A DNA stretch of 64,000 nt from Burkholderia sp. SRS-W-2-2016 (GCF_001931485.1 NZ_MSDV01000071.1:90514-154513); one strand, 5' to 3'. Positions 52,328 through 61,911 are shown, numbered from the stretch's first letter. Made by a program: numbers and translations. The notes: generated by a model not told the origin, from the sequence alone.

Positions 52328-55120
52328 ATGACCCTTTTCAAGGACGAGCTAATTTTGAAGCTTGATGAGCCGACAGCATTCCGGCTTTATTCCGCGGTCC
52401 CTCTCGAGCTTTCTGATTATTCAAGGTCCGATAAAGATGTTTTCATACAAGCCGATACGATTGCTGTAACGAAACCGGCTCGGTTCTCCGGAAAGACTGT
52501 GAGCATTCTTTGCCGGAAACTCGCTGTCGCTGGAACGGGAGCGATTATCACCGCTGGCGAGAATGCAATTGTGAGCTTCAACGCTGGCGACAAAGCAGCA
52601 ATGGGGACAGCGCCTGGCGACCATGGTCAGCCCGGACGACCAGGTGGCGACGGGACAAGCGGCGGTAATGTGTTCATTTGTGCCGGCGAGATAGTCGGGC
52701 AATTATCTGTGTTCACTCGGGGAGGGAACGGTGGACGCGGTGAGGATGGAGGGGATGGTCAAAAAGGAATCACCGGCACAACCAGCACGGCGACCTGCGA
52801 TGACCCAAGGACACCCGGTGGGCAAGGCGGAAAAGGCGGCCGTGCTGGCGACGGCGGCCCCAGCAAACCAGGTGCGCCCGGAGGAAGTGTCACGCTAGAA
52901 GCCCCCAACTTTCCAATCGAAGTCATCTTGGATATGGCCGGCGGCGAAGGCGGGGGCGAAACCGCGCCTGGAAACCCGGGGCTTCCCGGCGACAAAGGCC
53001 CCGGTCACGACTATTCCTGCTGTATGGGTTCAGGCTGCACCAAGTCGTTCTGCTACGACCTGCTTGTAAGAAAAAACGAAGACGGTACCCAAGAATTTGC
53101 ATCCCTCGCTTCCACGACCGTTCAGGCAATAGCTGAGCCGAACGACTGGATGCCGTATGCGAGCGTGTATCCGCAACAAGCCCTCACGCTGCGCCTTCTG
53201 AATTCGCACGCGAACCTTGAGCCGTTCTTGCGGGACTGCGTTAAGGGTAGGTCGCCAGAGGGTCCGCTTGGGGAACCAGGAGACCCCGGGAGTGGCGCGG
53301 CGGCCCAACCCAAAGGAAAGGCCGGTGTCCTTTCTCAATTTACTAGGCCACCGGAAGAGTTCTCTATCGAGGCCGAGGCGACGTATCTCTCCTACGTTTT
53401 GACATACGCAGAGGACCTGTTTCTTTCGGGGGAGGCCGCAGAAGCGGCGCGAATGCTTAATTGGATAAGCCGCCTTACCAAGCGCACGGCGCACATCGCA
53501 GCCCTTGTTCCGTCAACCGCGAGCGAAACTGTCAAGAGCGCTACGCTTACACGGGCACAAGTGCTCCTTAGACGGATGGCATGCGGTTTGGACTACTTCG
53601 GCAACGCTAGAAACCACGTGCCCGTGGCTGCGCCTAAGGTTTACTCAGACGCCATCAACACCATCTTGCCTATTGGCCAAAGCGTAGAAGCAGCCTACTT
53701 CGCCCTTTTCGATGCGAACACTGCCGTCCTGGAACGGCGAACCTTGGTTGTCTCTGCTGTAACCAGCGCTAAGTCGTACGTCGATAACGAGCTAGAACAA
53801 GAGAAGTTGAGATTGGCCGACGAAGCCAAGGTGGCGAGCGACGCAATCAACCTGCTGTTGTTGGAGATAGAGGAGACTCGTTCAACAGTTGTAAATGCGG
53901 CCGAAAAGTTCAAGTCAGCCGTAGAACAGGGGCGTGACTGCAAGTTTGAAGAAATCGTGAGTGTGGTCGGGCAGATTGTCGCGGTAGCGAATGGCGCTTG
54001 GCCTGCTGTCCTAAGCCTTGCGGAGCAACTGTCTCAGGTAGGTGAAGACCTTGAGGAGCGCGACTTCGAGTTTAATGACGTCGTAGAGCATGTAGAAGTT
54101 ATTGGAAAGGACTATCAGAAAATCGACGACGCTTATAAGAAAATTAAGGACCTTATCGCCGACCCATCACGTCCCGACTTGGCAAAGATTGCACAGAGCA
54201 AAGAAGAGTTCGATAAAATGATTGAGCCGTATGCGAGGCTCGTTGAGGCCGAAGACTATAAAAAGGCAATGTATCACTATTTCGATATTACTCAGGCGAG
54301 GAATAATAAGGCACTTGAATTGGCGGCGATAAAGCTGCGTGTGATGGAGAGCATGAGTAAGGCGGAACATTTGAGATTTCAGAGAAATGCGCTCGAAGTG
54401 AGCTTCGCTCAGGGCATAGACCCTAGTTTGACACTCATGTTGTCGTTTATGCAGCGTGCCTATTACGACATTCGTCGAGCGCTGGCAAGGATTGTGTATG
54501 AGGAGAATCGCTCGATAGAATTTTGGTCGCTCTCTCAATTCGATACCGACATGCACGGTCTTACTGTGGACCAGATTCGCTATCAGCATGGGAAATCCAG
54601 CGAGCACGCATTGAGCGCAGTAAATGCCATCGAATCGGCACATTCCAGCGGACGTTTTATCGAATGGCAGATGCTCAGTATTAGTGAGCTCGTAAGTGAA
54701 TCAGCATTCAATGAATTCAAATCGACGGGAACGTTGTTTTTCAGTATACGTCCCGACAACTTCCGCGCGATATCGGCCTTCCCGAACATGCGATTAACTA
54801 GCGCGCGAGTTTTATTGAATGGCGTTATCACGGGTGATGACGGGCTAAATTGGACTTTGGTTCACACCGGTCTTAGTACGTTCTATCCAAGAGTGGGAAC
54901 CGGCAAAATCTATAGCCATAATCCCATACCGTTCAGTGGAAGGTACCGAATTTCGACTGGAAAGGATGAGACGAAGACCGACCTGACGAGTTCGGGGGCT
55001 CACTTGGCTCCGAGCCCCTATACCACCTGGCTGCTCACTGTGTTTGACGTGAATAACGTGTCGCTCGACAGGAGCAAAATAACAGACATCAGGATTGGAA
55101 TGCTTGGGTCGTACTCTTAA
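52328..55120 (+). CDS. Large Gly-repeat protein, helical middle, Tc-toxin-A-like C-terminus
   Basis: A 930-residue protein of unknown function. Residues ~35-90 look like a short beta-helix. Residues ~92-226 are rich in GxY-like collagen-type repeats (GDHGQPGRPGGDG, GGKGGRAGDGGPSKPGAPGG). A Cys cluster CCMGSGCTKSFC follows. Residues ~340-790 are mainly alpha-helical with coiled-coil potential (ELEQEKLRLADEAKVASDAI). The last ~130 residues form a beta-rich part (RLTSARVLLNGV ... GLSTFYPRVG ... NPIPFSGRY ... ITDIRIGML) whose order is reminiscent of the receptor-binding end of Tc toxin A subunits. AGGAGG is 5 bases before the ATG at 52328. There is no signal peptide. The toxin-like reading is inference. 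Confidence 0.6.
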   Translation: MTLFKDELILKLDEPTAFRLYSAVPLELSDYSRSDKDVFIQADTIAVTKPARFSGKTVSILCRKLAVAGTGAIITAGENAIVSFNAGDKAAMGTAPGDHGQPGRPGGDGTSGGNVFICAGEIVGQLSVFTRGGNGGRGEDGGDGQKGITGTTSTATCDDPRTPGGQGGKGGRAGDGGPSKPGAPGGSVTLEAPNFPIEVILDMAGGEGGGETAPGNPGLPGDKGPGHDYSCCMGSGCTKSFCYDLLVRKNEDGTQEFASLASTTVQAIAEPNDWMPYASVYPQQALTLRLLNSHANLEPFLRDCVKGRSPEGPLGEPGDPGSGAAAQPKGKAGVLSQFTRPPEEFSIEAEATYLSYVLTYAEDLFLSGEAAEAARMLNWISRLTKRTAHIAALVPSTASETVKSATLTRAQVLLRRMACGLDYFGNARNHVPVAAPKVYSDAINTILPIGQSVEAAYFALFDANTAVLERRTLVVSAVTSAKSYVDNELEQEKLRLADEAKVASDAINLLLLEIEETRSTVVNAAEKFKSAVEQGRDCKFEEIVSVVGQIVAVANGAWPAVLSLAEQLSQVGEDLEERDFEFNDVVEHVEVIGKDYQKIDDAYKKIKDLIADPSRPDLAKIAQSKEEFDKMIEPYARLVEAEDYKKAMYHYFDITQARNNKALELAAIKLRVMESMSKAEHLRFQRNALEVSFAQGIDPSLTLMLSFMQRAYYDIRRALARIVYEENRSIEFWSLSQFDTDMHGLTVDQIRYQHGKSSEHALSAVNAIESAHSSGRFIEWQMLSISELVSESAFNEFKSTGTLFFSIRPDNFRAISAFPNMRLTSARVLLNGVITGDDGLNWTLVHTGLSTFYPRVGTGKIYSHNPIPFSGRYRISTGKDETKTDLTSSGAHLAPSPYTTWLLTVFDVNNVSLDRSKITDIRIGMLGSYS

Positions 55121-55361
55121 CGTCCTGACCATGGGGCCGTACGAATCAACATCTGCGCTTGGTCCGGTGATGAGACGCTTAAGCGGCGAAATGTACAGCT
55201 GTACGTCGCGGGCCCAGTGCTAAGCTATGGAAACATGGCACATATTTCGAATCTTGGAAACTCCAGCTGTATTGACTTACTCAAAGGGAGCTGCGACGCC
55301 CCCAAAGTGGACTCTAAGTCTTGGGTATGAAGGCGTGATTTTCAAAGCATAATGCCAGGAA

Positions 55362-56378
55362 TTATTTGCAAGAAGATGGCGTGGCTTGGCATGTAGCCAA
55401 TCGCTGTTGCTGAGCGATTAGGTCAGCCTGCGCCTTGATGGCGTCGACCCGGTCGGATGTCGTCGGGCGCTTGAGCGGTGTCAGCACATCGGCTGCGCCT
55501 GTCATTGCATTGACGGTGCCTGAATTCTTGACGTATTGAATGCTAGTAACGGCGCCCGACTCTGCCAGTGTCAGTGCAAATTGCTGCGTACCAAATGCCG
55601 CTGGTCTCGGAATGTGTAGTGGATAGTCGCGTAACCTGCCTTCGCTCGGCAGCAAGACATTTTGCTGGCCCACCATGCGAGCCGGCTTTCCCCACATAAG
55701 CTCCACAGAGACTTGATAGATAACCGGCAATCTCACTTCGACCCCGGAGGATGATTGCTCCGTCACAGGCTGAATAGGATGCGCCGCACGGACGATTAGG
55801 GTTGGCTTGATATATTTTTCGAGAGAAGATTTCTTTACCAACTCGAAGGTTGCTTGGCTCCCTGAGTCGGCTTCCATAGCGTCAATCTTGTCGGTTCCTT
55901 GATAGAAAAGGTCACTGAATTTTTGGTTCAACTTCGAATAGGTGATAGTCACGGGCTTAGCGGACTCTTTGAACGTACACCAATCACGCTGCTCGCGGGC
56001 TCGATTCGCAACGAGCACACCGCTCAGCGTCACAGCCTCTTTGATAATGGTCTCGGCTTGTCCTATTTGCTTCGCATTTATCGCTTTCAGGCGAGCGTCG
56101 TCAGTCATCGTGACTGACACGTCGGTATCAGAAAAAGAGCTGTCAAGCTGAGACAAATCAAGCGACCGAGGTGCGAGATAGTCTGCGGAGTAGTCCGTCT
56201 TGACGTTGAGAGACGTAGTTACATGCACTGTCTGTTCCTTGTCGCAGACAATAGTCTGTATAGCCGTGATGTTTGTTTCTGACTTCGGTAGATAGTAGGT
56301 CACAGTTGCTTTAGGCAACTGCGCGCATCCAGAAATCAATGCTAAAAGAGTTGCCGTCCTCGCGCACCTGATACTCAT
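55362..56378 (-). CDS. Hypothetical lipoprotein
   Basis: A 338-residue protein with an N-terminal lipoprotein signal: basic MSIRCARTA, hydrophobic TLLALI, and lipobox LISGC at residues 15-19. The mature part is beta/alpha mixed with no recognised domain. Notable are VCDKEQTVHVTTSLNVKTDY and RVDAIKAQADLIAQQQRLATC at the end. It is convergent with the Gly-repeat gene (241-base gap) and probably its own transcript. No good ribosome binding site is visible ahead of the ATG at 56378. I do not recognise the family; export and lipid anchoring are supported by the sequence. Confidence 0.65.
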   Translation of the reverse strand: MSIRCARTATLLALISGCAQLPKATVTYYLPKSETNITAIQTIVCDKEQTVHVTTSLNVKTDYSADYLAPRSLDLSQLDSSFSDTDVSVTMTDDARLKAINAKQIGQAETIIKEAVTLSGVLVANRAREQRDWCTFKESAKPVTITYSKLNQKFSDLFYQGTDKIDAMEADSGSQATFELVKKSSLEKYIKPTLIVRAAHPIQPVTEQSSSGVEVRLPVIYQVSVELMWGKPARMVGQQNVLLPSEGRLRDYPLHIPRPAAFGTQQFALTLAESGAVTSIQYVKNSGTVNAMTGAADVLTPLKRPTTSDRVDAIKAQADLIAQQQRLATCQATPSSCK

Positions 56379-56514
56379 TTTAGTACACTCTAGGCAAGAG
56401 GTTTATGATATGAAACTTGAATCAACCTAGCGTACTGGCATGGCATGAGGTCATGTGTGTTTTTCCGAACAAACTGGCAGCGATAGCAGCAAGGCAGCAA
56501 GTGCTTGTTTTCGT

Positions 56515-56805
56515 TTACGTGCTAATGGAATTAGAGATAAACACATGAACCCGAGCGAGAAGGAGATGCAGCTCATTGGCAAGCAGGCTGAAATTGTCTG
56601 TGTAGGTAGCCCGTTTTCCACGGCACCACTCCGATGAGCGCGTTTTCGGATTGCATCTGCGGTGCCTGAGCTTCTCATTGCGCCGGTATCGAAATAGCGA
56701 CGAAGTGTGGCATGCGATTCGAGCGCAAGTGCTCCCGTGCTCAATGCGCAAGATTGCAAGCTCAAACTCTTTCCTCCGAGCTGTGGCGGTCTTACGTGTA
56801 GCCAT
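56515..56805 (-). CDS. Possible small basic protein, unrecognised
   Basis: A 96-codon frame with an excellent ribosome binding site (GGAGGAGG about 6 bases before the ATG at 56805) and a start MATRKTATARRKEFELAILRI that looks like protein. The remainder is Arg/Cys/Ser-rich and less convincing, so the frame may be decayed or frameshifted. It is antisense to the upstream end of the 57035-57658 gene. No family recognised. Confidence 0.25.
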   Translation of the reverse strand: MATRKTATARRKEFELAILRIEHGSTCARIACHTSSLFRYRRNEKLRHRRCNPKTRSSEWCRGKRATYTDNFSLLANELHLLLARVHVFISNSIST

Positions 56806-57034
56806 TTGAGCCTCCTCCAAGTCGCACCCAAGCTTCGTCAAGACATCAGCGCAATACGAAAGCCATCTCCTAGCTTCGCTACAACTGAGCAAATCCGAGC
56901 GAGCCTTCGCTGAAGATGTCGGAAGGCGGCAGCGGAGGGTTGTAAAAAAAGCGACAGACGAAAATCCAGCGCTAATCGAGATTGCAGCAAGGGTAGGGTG
57001 GTCACTGGAAGCCCAATCGGCCATCTACGCATGG

Positions 57035-57658
57035 TTGAAGACCCGGGAAAACTGGCAACTGGAGCAGTTCGGAAATCTTGTACTAGGCGGATACATCTTC
57101 AATACTTCAAACGTAAGTTATCTGATTGGGCCAGTCGCAAAGTATTTGCTCGCCTTTGATGGTGAAGCGCTCGGAGGCGCGTACTCATATCTCGCAGAAA
57201 AGTGGATAACGGGAACACCGCTTTCAAGGTTTGAAGTTAAGCACGGTACGTTCGGCCAGATGATTGCGAAAATCTACGGCCGGATGCAATACCTGTTGCC
57301 TTGGGGCCTATTTGGAATGCACGAGTTGTTGAAATACGAAGCAAACCTTAGAGGCATGGTTGTCGGGGATGGAGTCAGTGCGCTTTCGGTACTTGCAGCC
57401 GAGGGCGTACCGAACTTCGACGCGCTGACGCTGACTCTATCGCTCGGCGTTGAACGTGCCGATGCGACTCGGCTGTCGCAGGCGTATAAATCGGTCCGCT
57501 CTAAAGCGACGCCTATCGTGGGGTGGCTCTCTGGGCTGCCGTGGAGTCGCGCAGAAGAAATTGTTCGAGGTGTCGACCAACGTCGTGTCGACCCGACATT
57601 TCGAGCCTTACATCGCCGTTTAGTGAGAGAGCGTATCCAGCAGGAAACGAAAGGATAG
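57035..57658 (+). CDS. Unrecognised protein, probably 5'-truncated
   Basis: A 207-residue coding stretch from a TTG at 57035. The frame is open upstream to 56810 and the extra ~75 residues (for example FAEDVGRRQRRVVKKATDEN and RVGWSLEAQSAIYAWLKTREN) also look like real protein. Upstream in this frame there is no ATG or GTG, and an in-frame TGA lies at 56807. So the gene has probably lost its 5' end. Seen inside: LGGYIFNTSNVSYLIGPVAKYL, LAEKWITGTPLSRFEVKHGTFGQ and YLLPWGLFGMHELLKYEA. This reminds me of C-terminal regions of large helicase-type defence proteins, but I cannot name the family. Confidence 0.5.
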   Translation: MKTRENWQLEQFGNLVLGGYIFNTSNVSYLIGPVAKYLLAFDGEALGGAYSYLAEKWITGTPLSRFEVKHGTFGQMIAKIYGRMQYLLPWGLFGMHELLKYEANLRGMVVGDGVSALSVLAAEGVPNFDALTLTLSLGVERADATRLSQAYKSVRSKATPIVGWLSGLPWSRAEEIVRGVDQRRVDPTFRALHRRLVRERIQQETKG

Positions 57659-57733
57659 AAGTCCGTTCGTGCCATGGCCTCTGACCTTGAAGCGCTGCGA
57701 TTGAGTTTTTTACGGCGCATCGCCTGCTAGTTC

Positions 57734-58198
57734 TCACGCAGCCAGTCGATGCTCATAATACGGTCGCTCTTTGTCATCAAGGATGGCATAGGACGCCGTG
57801 AGGTCGGATGTGTCCGGGTTAAGCCACGCGTCGATGTTCTCAGGCTTGATGGGAATGATGTATCGGTCATGTCCGGCTGCTGCAACCTCCGCGGGGGGCT
57901 CGTCGGTAATGGCGGCAAATGACAACAAGTCGGGTTCGCCCGGTGCTGACCATCGAGACCATAGACAGGCGACCAGCATCAACTGTCCGTTGTTTGGACG
58001 AAATGCCAGAACGATGCTTCCGTCTTTTTCATGACTCTCGCTCAAGGTCCCCTCGAATTTCGCCTTGCTGACATTCTCATAGAAGACGTCACGAGGATGA
58101 GACCGTGCGTGTATGTTCACGCCGACACAAAATCGACCCACATGCCGGCGCCGGACTGACCATTGTTTCCAAGTAGAAAAACGTTTCAGCAGCACCAA
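57734..58198 (-). pseudogene. SRAP (YedK/HMCES)-like fragment without catalytic Cys2
   Basis: A 154-residue frame whose second half matches the SRAP fold: LVACLWSRWSAPGEPDLLSFA, then ITDEPPAEVAAAGHDRYIIPI (the active-site His region) and ILDDKERPYYEHRLAA. SRAP proteins crosslink abasic sites in ssDNA through Cys2 of MCGR. Here that N-terminal MCxR and the first ~60 residues are missing. The frame begins with TTG/GTG codons and, 21 bases before, an in-frame TGA at 58220-58222. It is therefore most likely a decayed or truncated gene. It is convergent with the 57035 gene. Confidence 0.45.
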
Positions 58199-58370
58199 TT
58201 CGCGGCTTTCTCTGGCGGTTCAGCCGAATGTCGGCATCCGGTTCAAATGGACGCCGGCGCCAACAGCTCGTAGCTCAGCCGCAGCTCAAACAGAAACAAG
58301 AGTAAGGAGAACATTACACATCAGCGCCGCCGTTTCCTAGCAGGAGGCCACCGGGCTCGTGCTAGCAAGC

Positions 58371-60602
58371 TTAAAATTCCGGAGGCAAATCTCCGTTGTC
58401 AGGCAGCGGTTCCAGTTCAAGGAAGGCGCGTATGAGCCGAAGTCTCGGCGTGTCGGCAGGAAGCGAATCTCGCAGATGCGCATCAAGCTCACGGCGGTGG
58501 ACCAAATATAGCCGCAACCTTTGCGTGAACAACGCCAGGGCGAACTCTGCGGCCGCTTCACCTTGTCGTCTGTCATGTTGCTCAAATATTCTTTTTAGCA
58601 GGTCAAGCATAAACTGACTCGCGTTCTGCTCCTTGGAGTAATCAAGTTCGCCGACTCGAGCGCAGCGCAGCAGTGCGGCCTGTATGACTCCATCGTTGTA
58701 GCGAGCAAAGTTCTCCGGGTCCAAAATCACTTGCTGAAACGCGTCCGTGGACAGGCGCAGGATTTGGTCTTCGAACTTCGTCTCTCTCGCATTCTGAAGT
58801 ATCGCACCGGCCATTGCGACAACGGCTGAGGTTGTGCCGGCGGTATCAGCGTCGTAGTCGAAATTCCAGAAAGCGAAATCGCGCCGGAGTTTCATGGGCT
58901 CGGTCAAGTCAGAGTTCAAACCAATGAATGTTCGGGCATTCTGGCCCGCCGGCGTGCCAGCAATGGCTGCGATCCGCGCGTTGTACTCGTCTCCAAATGC
59001 AGTCCCAGAATTCTTCAATAGTCGTGCTTCATCCATGAAGGATTCGCCAAGACCAGCGCCTATAGCAATCTGCGAGAACCGCACGACCTCGATGTTAGCT
59101 TTCGTGGCAGAGTACTTCAGGTTGTCGGTCAGAACCTTGATTTGGTTCGCAGTTTCGGCAATCTGCGCGCCAATAAGGTAGGTCCGAGCGCCCTCGTGAA
59201 GGTCCCGCAGGTCGCGGCTGATAGACAGCATACGAGTGCCACGACCGGCCACGGCTGCTACGATGAGGAGCCCCGATTCTTTCGAAATCTCAACAGCCCT
59301 CGCCGCTATCTCGGTTTCGTTGATAACGAGCACTGACTCATACCGCACCATGATTTCTGTAAGTCGCCGGGCGCATTCCTGGGCGAGTCCGAGAGACGCG
59401 TCATCGTTCTGATGGATGATTGCATGAACAGACGCCGGTGTCCTTTGCCGGAGGGAGCGATATAACCACGCGTCGAAGCCGGGGCTTAATGCAACTTTTG
59501 TTCCGTCTAAATAAATCGGTCGAACTTTTGCGTGTGCGGTGCCACGGCCCAGAACGCCGAGCCCATTGGTTCGGACGAACTTACAGCAAAACTCTTCTGC
59601 ATTGCGTTCCATATGGTTCCAGCGCAGAAGCACTGATTTGGGCAACAAGTCGGCTGGCGCGAAATGCTCTCCCACTATCGGTAAATCTCTCAGATGTCTT
59701 GTTGCCTGTTCAACGTTGGAATCATTTGGTCGAGGCAACGCGAAGAGTGCGTTCTCTCGCCCCTTCGCATCTTCAAGAGTGAGCAGCGTCACTACTTCTT
59801 CTTGATGGCATCTTGTCCGCTGTCGCCACTCCCTTTCAAGATTCAGAGACGATGACGCGGAGATGATGCAAAACGACGTTCCAGAAAGAGGTGCGTCGAT
59901 GTGTTCGATGCCGTCGTGCGAGTGAAAACTGACGACCCTCGGCTGCGGTGCGTTGAATAGCGTGCAATACATCTCTCGGAGCGCATACGCGACGCTCGCT
60001 ATTCCCATCGAGTCTATAAAGATGACATCGAGGTCCCCCTTGCACATATCAGCCCGCTGTTTCAGCTTATGCAGCAAAGCGAACGCAAGGAATTGCACGC
60101 CCTCCACTTCCGTCAAGGCCTCTTCGGTTCGAAGAAATAGGGTTGAACGTTTTTCAGACGGTTTGACGAATGTGAAGCCGGGCGGCGCCATGACAAGCAC
60201 ATGATGGGCAGAGAAGAGCTCGTCCAGTCCTGCTGTGCGAATCGCTTCTGTTCTATTCCGAAGCATCGAATCCAGCCCTGCGACCGGGTTTCGCAGTTGG
60301 TCGCGCAACTGAAGAGTCCCGTCCCGGTCGAAGGCGCATATGCACAGGCAAACCTTTGTCGATGTCCTGTCGGCTGCCTGGACGAGCACAGGCTCCTGGA
60401 ACCGCTCCTTGATTTCGGCCTCTTCGGACGAAGAGCATACGACTGCGACCACGTCCGGAGCATTGACGGTCTGCAGTCCATGCTCGATGGCGTCTGCCAG
60501 ATACGTTGCGTGCAGCTTGCCCGGAGGTTTGAAAAGAAAGTGAAAATTCCGAACAGGACCTGTTTCCGGCAACACACAATCAAAAGCGAAGAACCCTTTC
60601 AT
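58371..60602 (-). CDS. Large Rossmann/phosphoribosyltransferase-like protein of coupled pair
   Basis: A 743-residue protein. Residues ~185-260 (DLDVIFIDSMGIASVAYAL and PLSGTSFCIISASSS) and ~400-470 (VLVINETEIAARAVEI and LLIVAAVAGRGTRMLSISRD) both look like alpha/beta, PRPP-binding-type Rossmann units in which the usual acidic pair is altered. The last ~200 residues are helical and charged. The ATG at 60602 (MKGFFAFDC) overlaps the stop of the GHKL-type gene in ATGA, so the two are made together. I read it as a phosphoribosyltransferase-like effector or regulator of a conflict system, but this is inference. There is no signal peptide or membrane segment. Confidence 0.5.
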   Translation of the reverse strand: MKGFFAFDCVLPETGPVRNFHFLFKPPGKLHATYLADAIEHGLQTVNAPDVVAVVCSSSEEAEIKERFQEPVLVQAADRTSTKVCLCICAFDRDGTLQLRDQLRNPVAGLDSMLRNRTEAIRTAGLDELFSAHHVLVMAPPGFTFVKPSEKRSTLFLRTEEALTEVEGVQFLAFALLHKLKQRADMCKGDLDVIFIDSMGIASVAYALREMYCTLFNAPQPRVVSFHSHDGIEHIDAPLSGTSFCIISASSSLNLEREWRQRTRCHQEEVVTLLTLEDAKGRENALFALPRPNDSNVEQATRHLRDLPIVGEHFAPADLLPKSVLLRWNHMERNAEEFCCKFVRTNGLGVLGRGTAHAKVRPIYLDGTKVALSPGFDAWLYRSLRQRTPASVHAIIHQNDDASLGLAQECARRLTEIMVRYESVLVINETEIAARAVEISKESGLLIVAAVAGRGTRMLSISRDLRDLHEGARTYLIGAQIAETANQIKVLTDNLKYSATKANIEVVRFSQIAIGAGLGESFMDEARLLKNSGTAFGDEYNARIAAIAGTPAGQNARTFIGLNSDLTEPMKLRRDFAFWNFDYDADTAGTTSAVVAMAGAILQNARETKFEDQILRLSTDAFQQVILDPENFARYNDGVIQAALLRCARVGELDYSKEQNASQFMLDLLKRIFEQHDRRQGEAAAEFALALFTQRLRLYLVHRRELDAHLRDSLPADTPRLRLIRAFLELEPLPDNGDLPPEF

Positions 60603-61786
60603 AGCAAGTCCTTCGACAGAGGCACGACAATTGAGTAACACGCGCCGGCAGCCATTGGCAGTTGCGGGCGCTCTGTGAGCCAATGCCTTGGTTCGAATGA
60701 AACGCTCGCTTTAGGAGCAGAAAAATCCTGGGTTAGGCAGACTCTTCCGGTCCTCAAACGAAGATAAGCGTTCAACTGCTGCAGGGTCCGCAAGACGTAA
60801 GACAGGCCGCCCCCGCTGCCAGCCGTCGTCTTTGTGGTCGCATGGAGCTCGAAACACTTTCGGACCAGAGATACTTCCTCATCAATGGAAAGGTGTCCAA
60901 CTTCGTCGCCGGCGTGCCCGTGCCGCGAGAGCCAGCGGCGCGCGAGCCCTGGACCCGTGTCAACCACGGTGAGTTCTAGCAAAGCAGTCTGCTTGCTCAG
61001 TTCTGGTTTCCCTTCAGCGTTGGCGAACTTACGGCGATTGGCAATGTTGTGCATCATGTAGAACGCGAGTGATGGGTCCTCCTCGCCGATGTGCGTTGGC
61101 GCATCCTTAGCTTCGAAAGAGATGAACTTGGCCATCACTCCGCGCACGCTTTTTACGTACGGCCGGCCTTCCTCATCGGTGGTCGCGTGCTCGTCCGTGT
61201 TGCGGAAGAGTTCGTAAAGAAGTGTCCCCAGCGCAATGCGCGCGGCCTCCGTCATCTTCTGGCCGGCTGCCGGCGCGCATGCGGCAATCAGGCGAGAGGT
61301 CAGCGTGACAAACTCATCGCGCGACCGCACGGCGCCAACTTCCGGGCGCGAGTAGAGCGGAACAAGGAACTCATTCTTTGCCCGGGCAAAACATCCCAGG
61401 AAAGCTCCTCGTCCGTGCATCGTTTCGCGGAAGTTGCCGTTCTGCATCGCTTCGATTCGGCGAACCGCATTTGCCAGCGCCTCACGGGTGGATAAGCGTT
61501 CGCCCGCACCAGCTTCGATGACGTCGGAAAAGTAGGCCGCTACCATGCCGTAAGGCTCTCTCGCCAAGGACTCAGACGCATCCGATGGGCCTTTGCCGTA
61601 GAGCCGTAGCGTCGGGTGCTCGACGGTGCGGGACCAAGCCGCCAAAAACTGCATGAGCGAACCTGGAACGCCGACGTTTCCTCCAAACTTCAGGCCGGTC
61701 GAGAGCCTTAAAACCGTGCTCGTCGAAAGCGATTCATACGCCCCCTCGATGTCCTTGAGGACAGTCCCGCTTGGAAAGGAAATCAT
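60599..61786 (-). CDS. GHKL-type ATPase (Hsp90/histidine-kinase-like)
   Basis: A 395-residue protein with the Bergerat ATP fold. N-box: LLYELFRNTDEHA at about residues 190-202. G1 box: LTVVDTGPGLARRW at ~275-288. G2 box: TAGSGGGLSYVLRTL at ~320-334. No His-kinase dimerisation domain or receiver is seen, so it is not a classical sensor kinase. MORC- and Hsp90-like GHKL ATPases of this size occur in bacterial conflict systems. It precedes the Rossmann-type protein with a 4-base ATGA overlap. The start at 61786 lacks a strong ribosome binding site (AGAAGAC only). Confidence 0.7.
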   Translation of the reverse strand: MISFPSGTVLKDIEGAYESLSTSTVLRLSTGLKFGGNVGVPGSLMQFLAAWSRTVEHPTLRLYGKGPSDASESLAREPYGMVAAYFSDVIEAGAGERLSTREALANAVRRIEAMQNGNFRETMHGRGAFLGCFARAKNEFLVPLYSRPEVGAVRSRDEFVTLTSRLIAACAPAAGQKMTEAARIALGTLLYELFRNTDEHATTDEEGRPYVKSVRGVMAKFISFEAKDAPTHIGEEDPSLAFYMMHNIANRRKFANAEGKPELSKQTALLELTVVDTGPGLARRWLSRHGHAGDEVGHLSIDEEVSLVRKCFELHATTKTTAGSGGGLSYVLRTLQQLNAYLRLRTGRVCLTQDFSAPKASVSFEPRHWLTERPQLPMAAGACYSIVVPLSKDLL

Positions 61787-61911
61787 GTCTTCTAGGTCCG
61801 CATGTGTTTCGTCAACTGCGTACAGGTGACTCCTGCCGTGAGATGCAAGAGACTACCAGACAAAATGGGTCATCGGGCTGCGCTCGAGCTGACAGCGTCA
61901 GTGCGGTGGGC

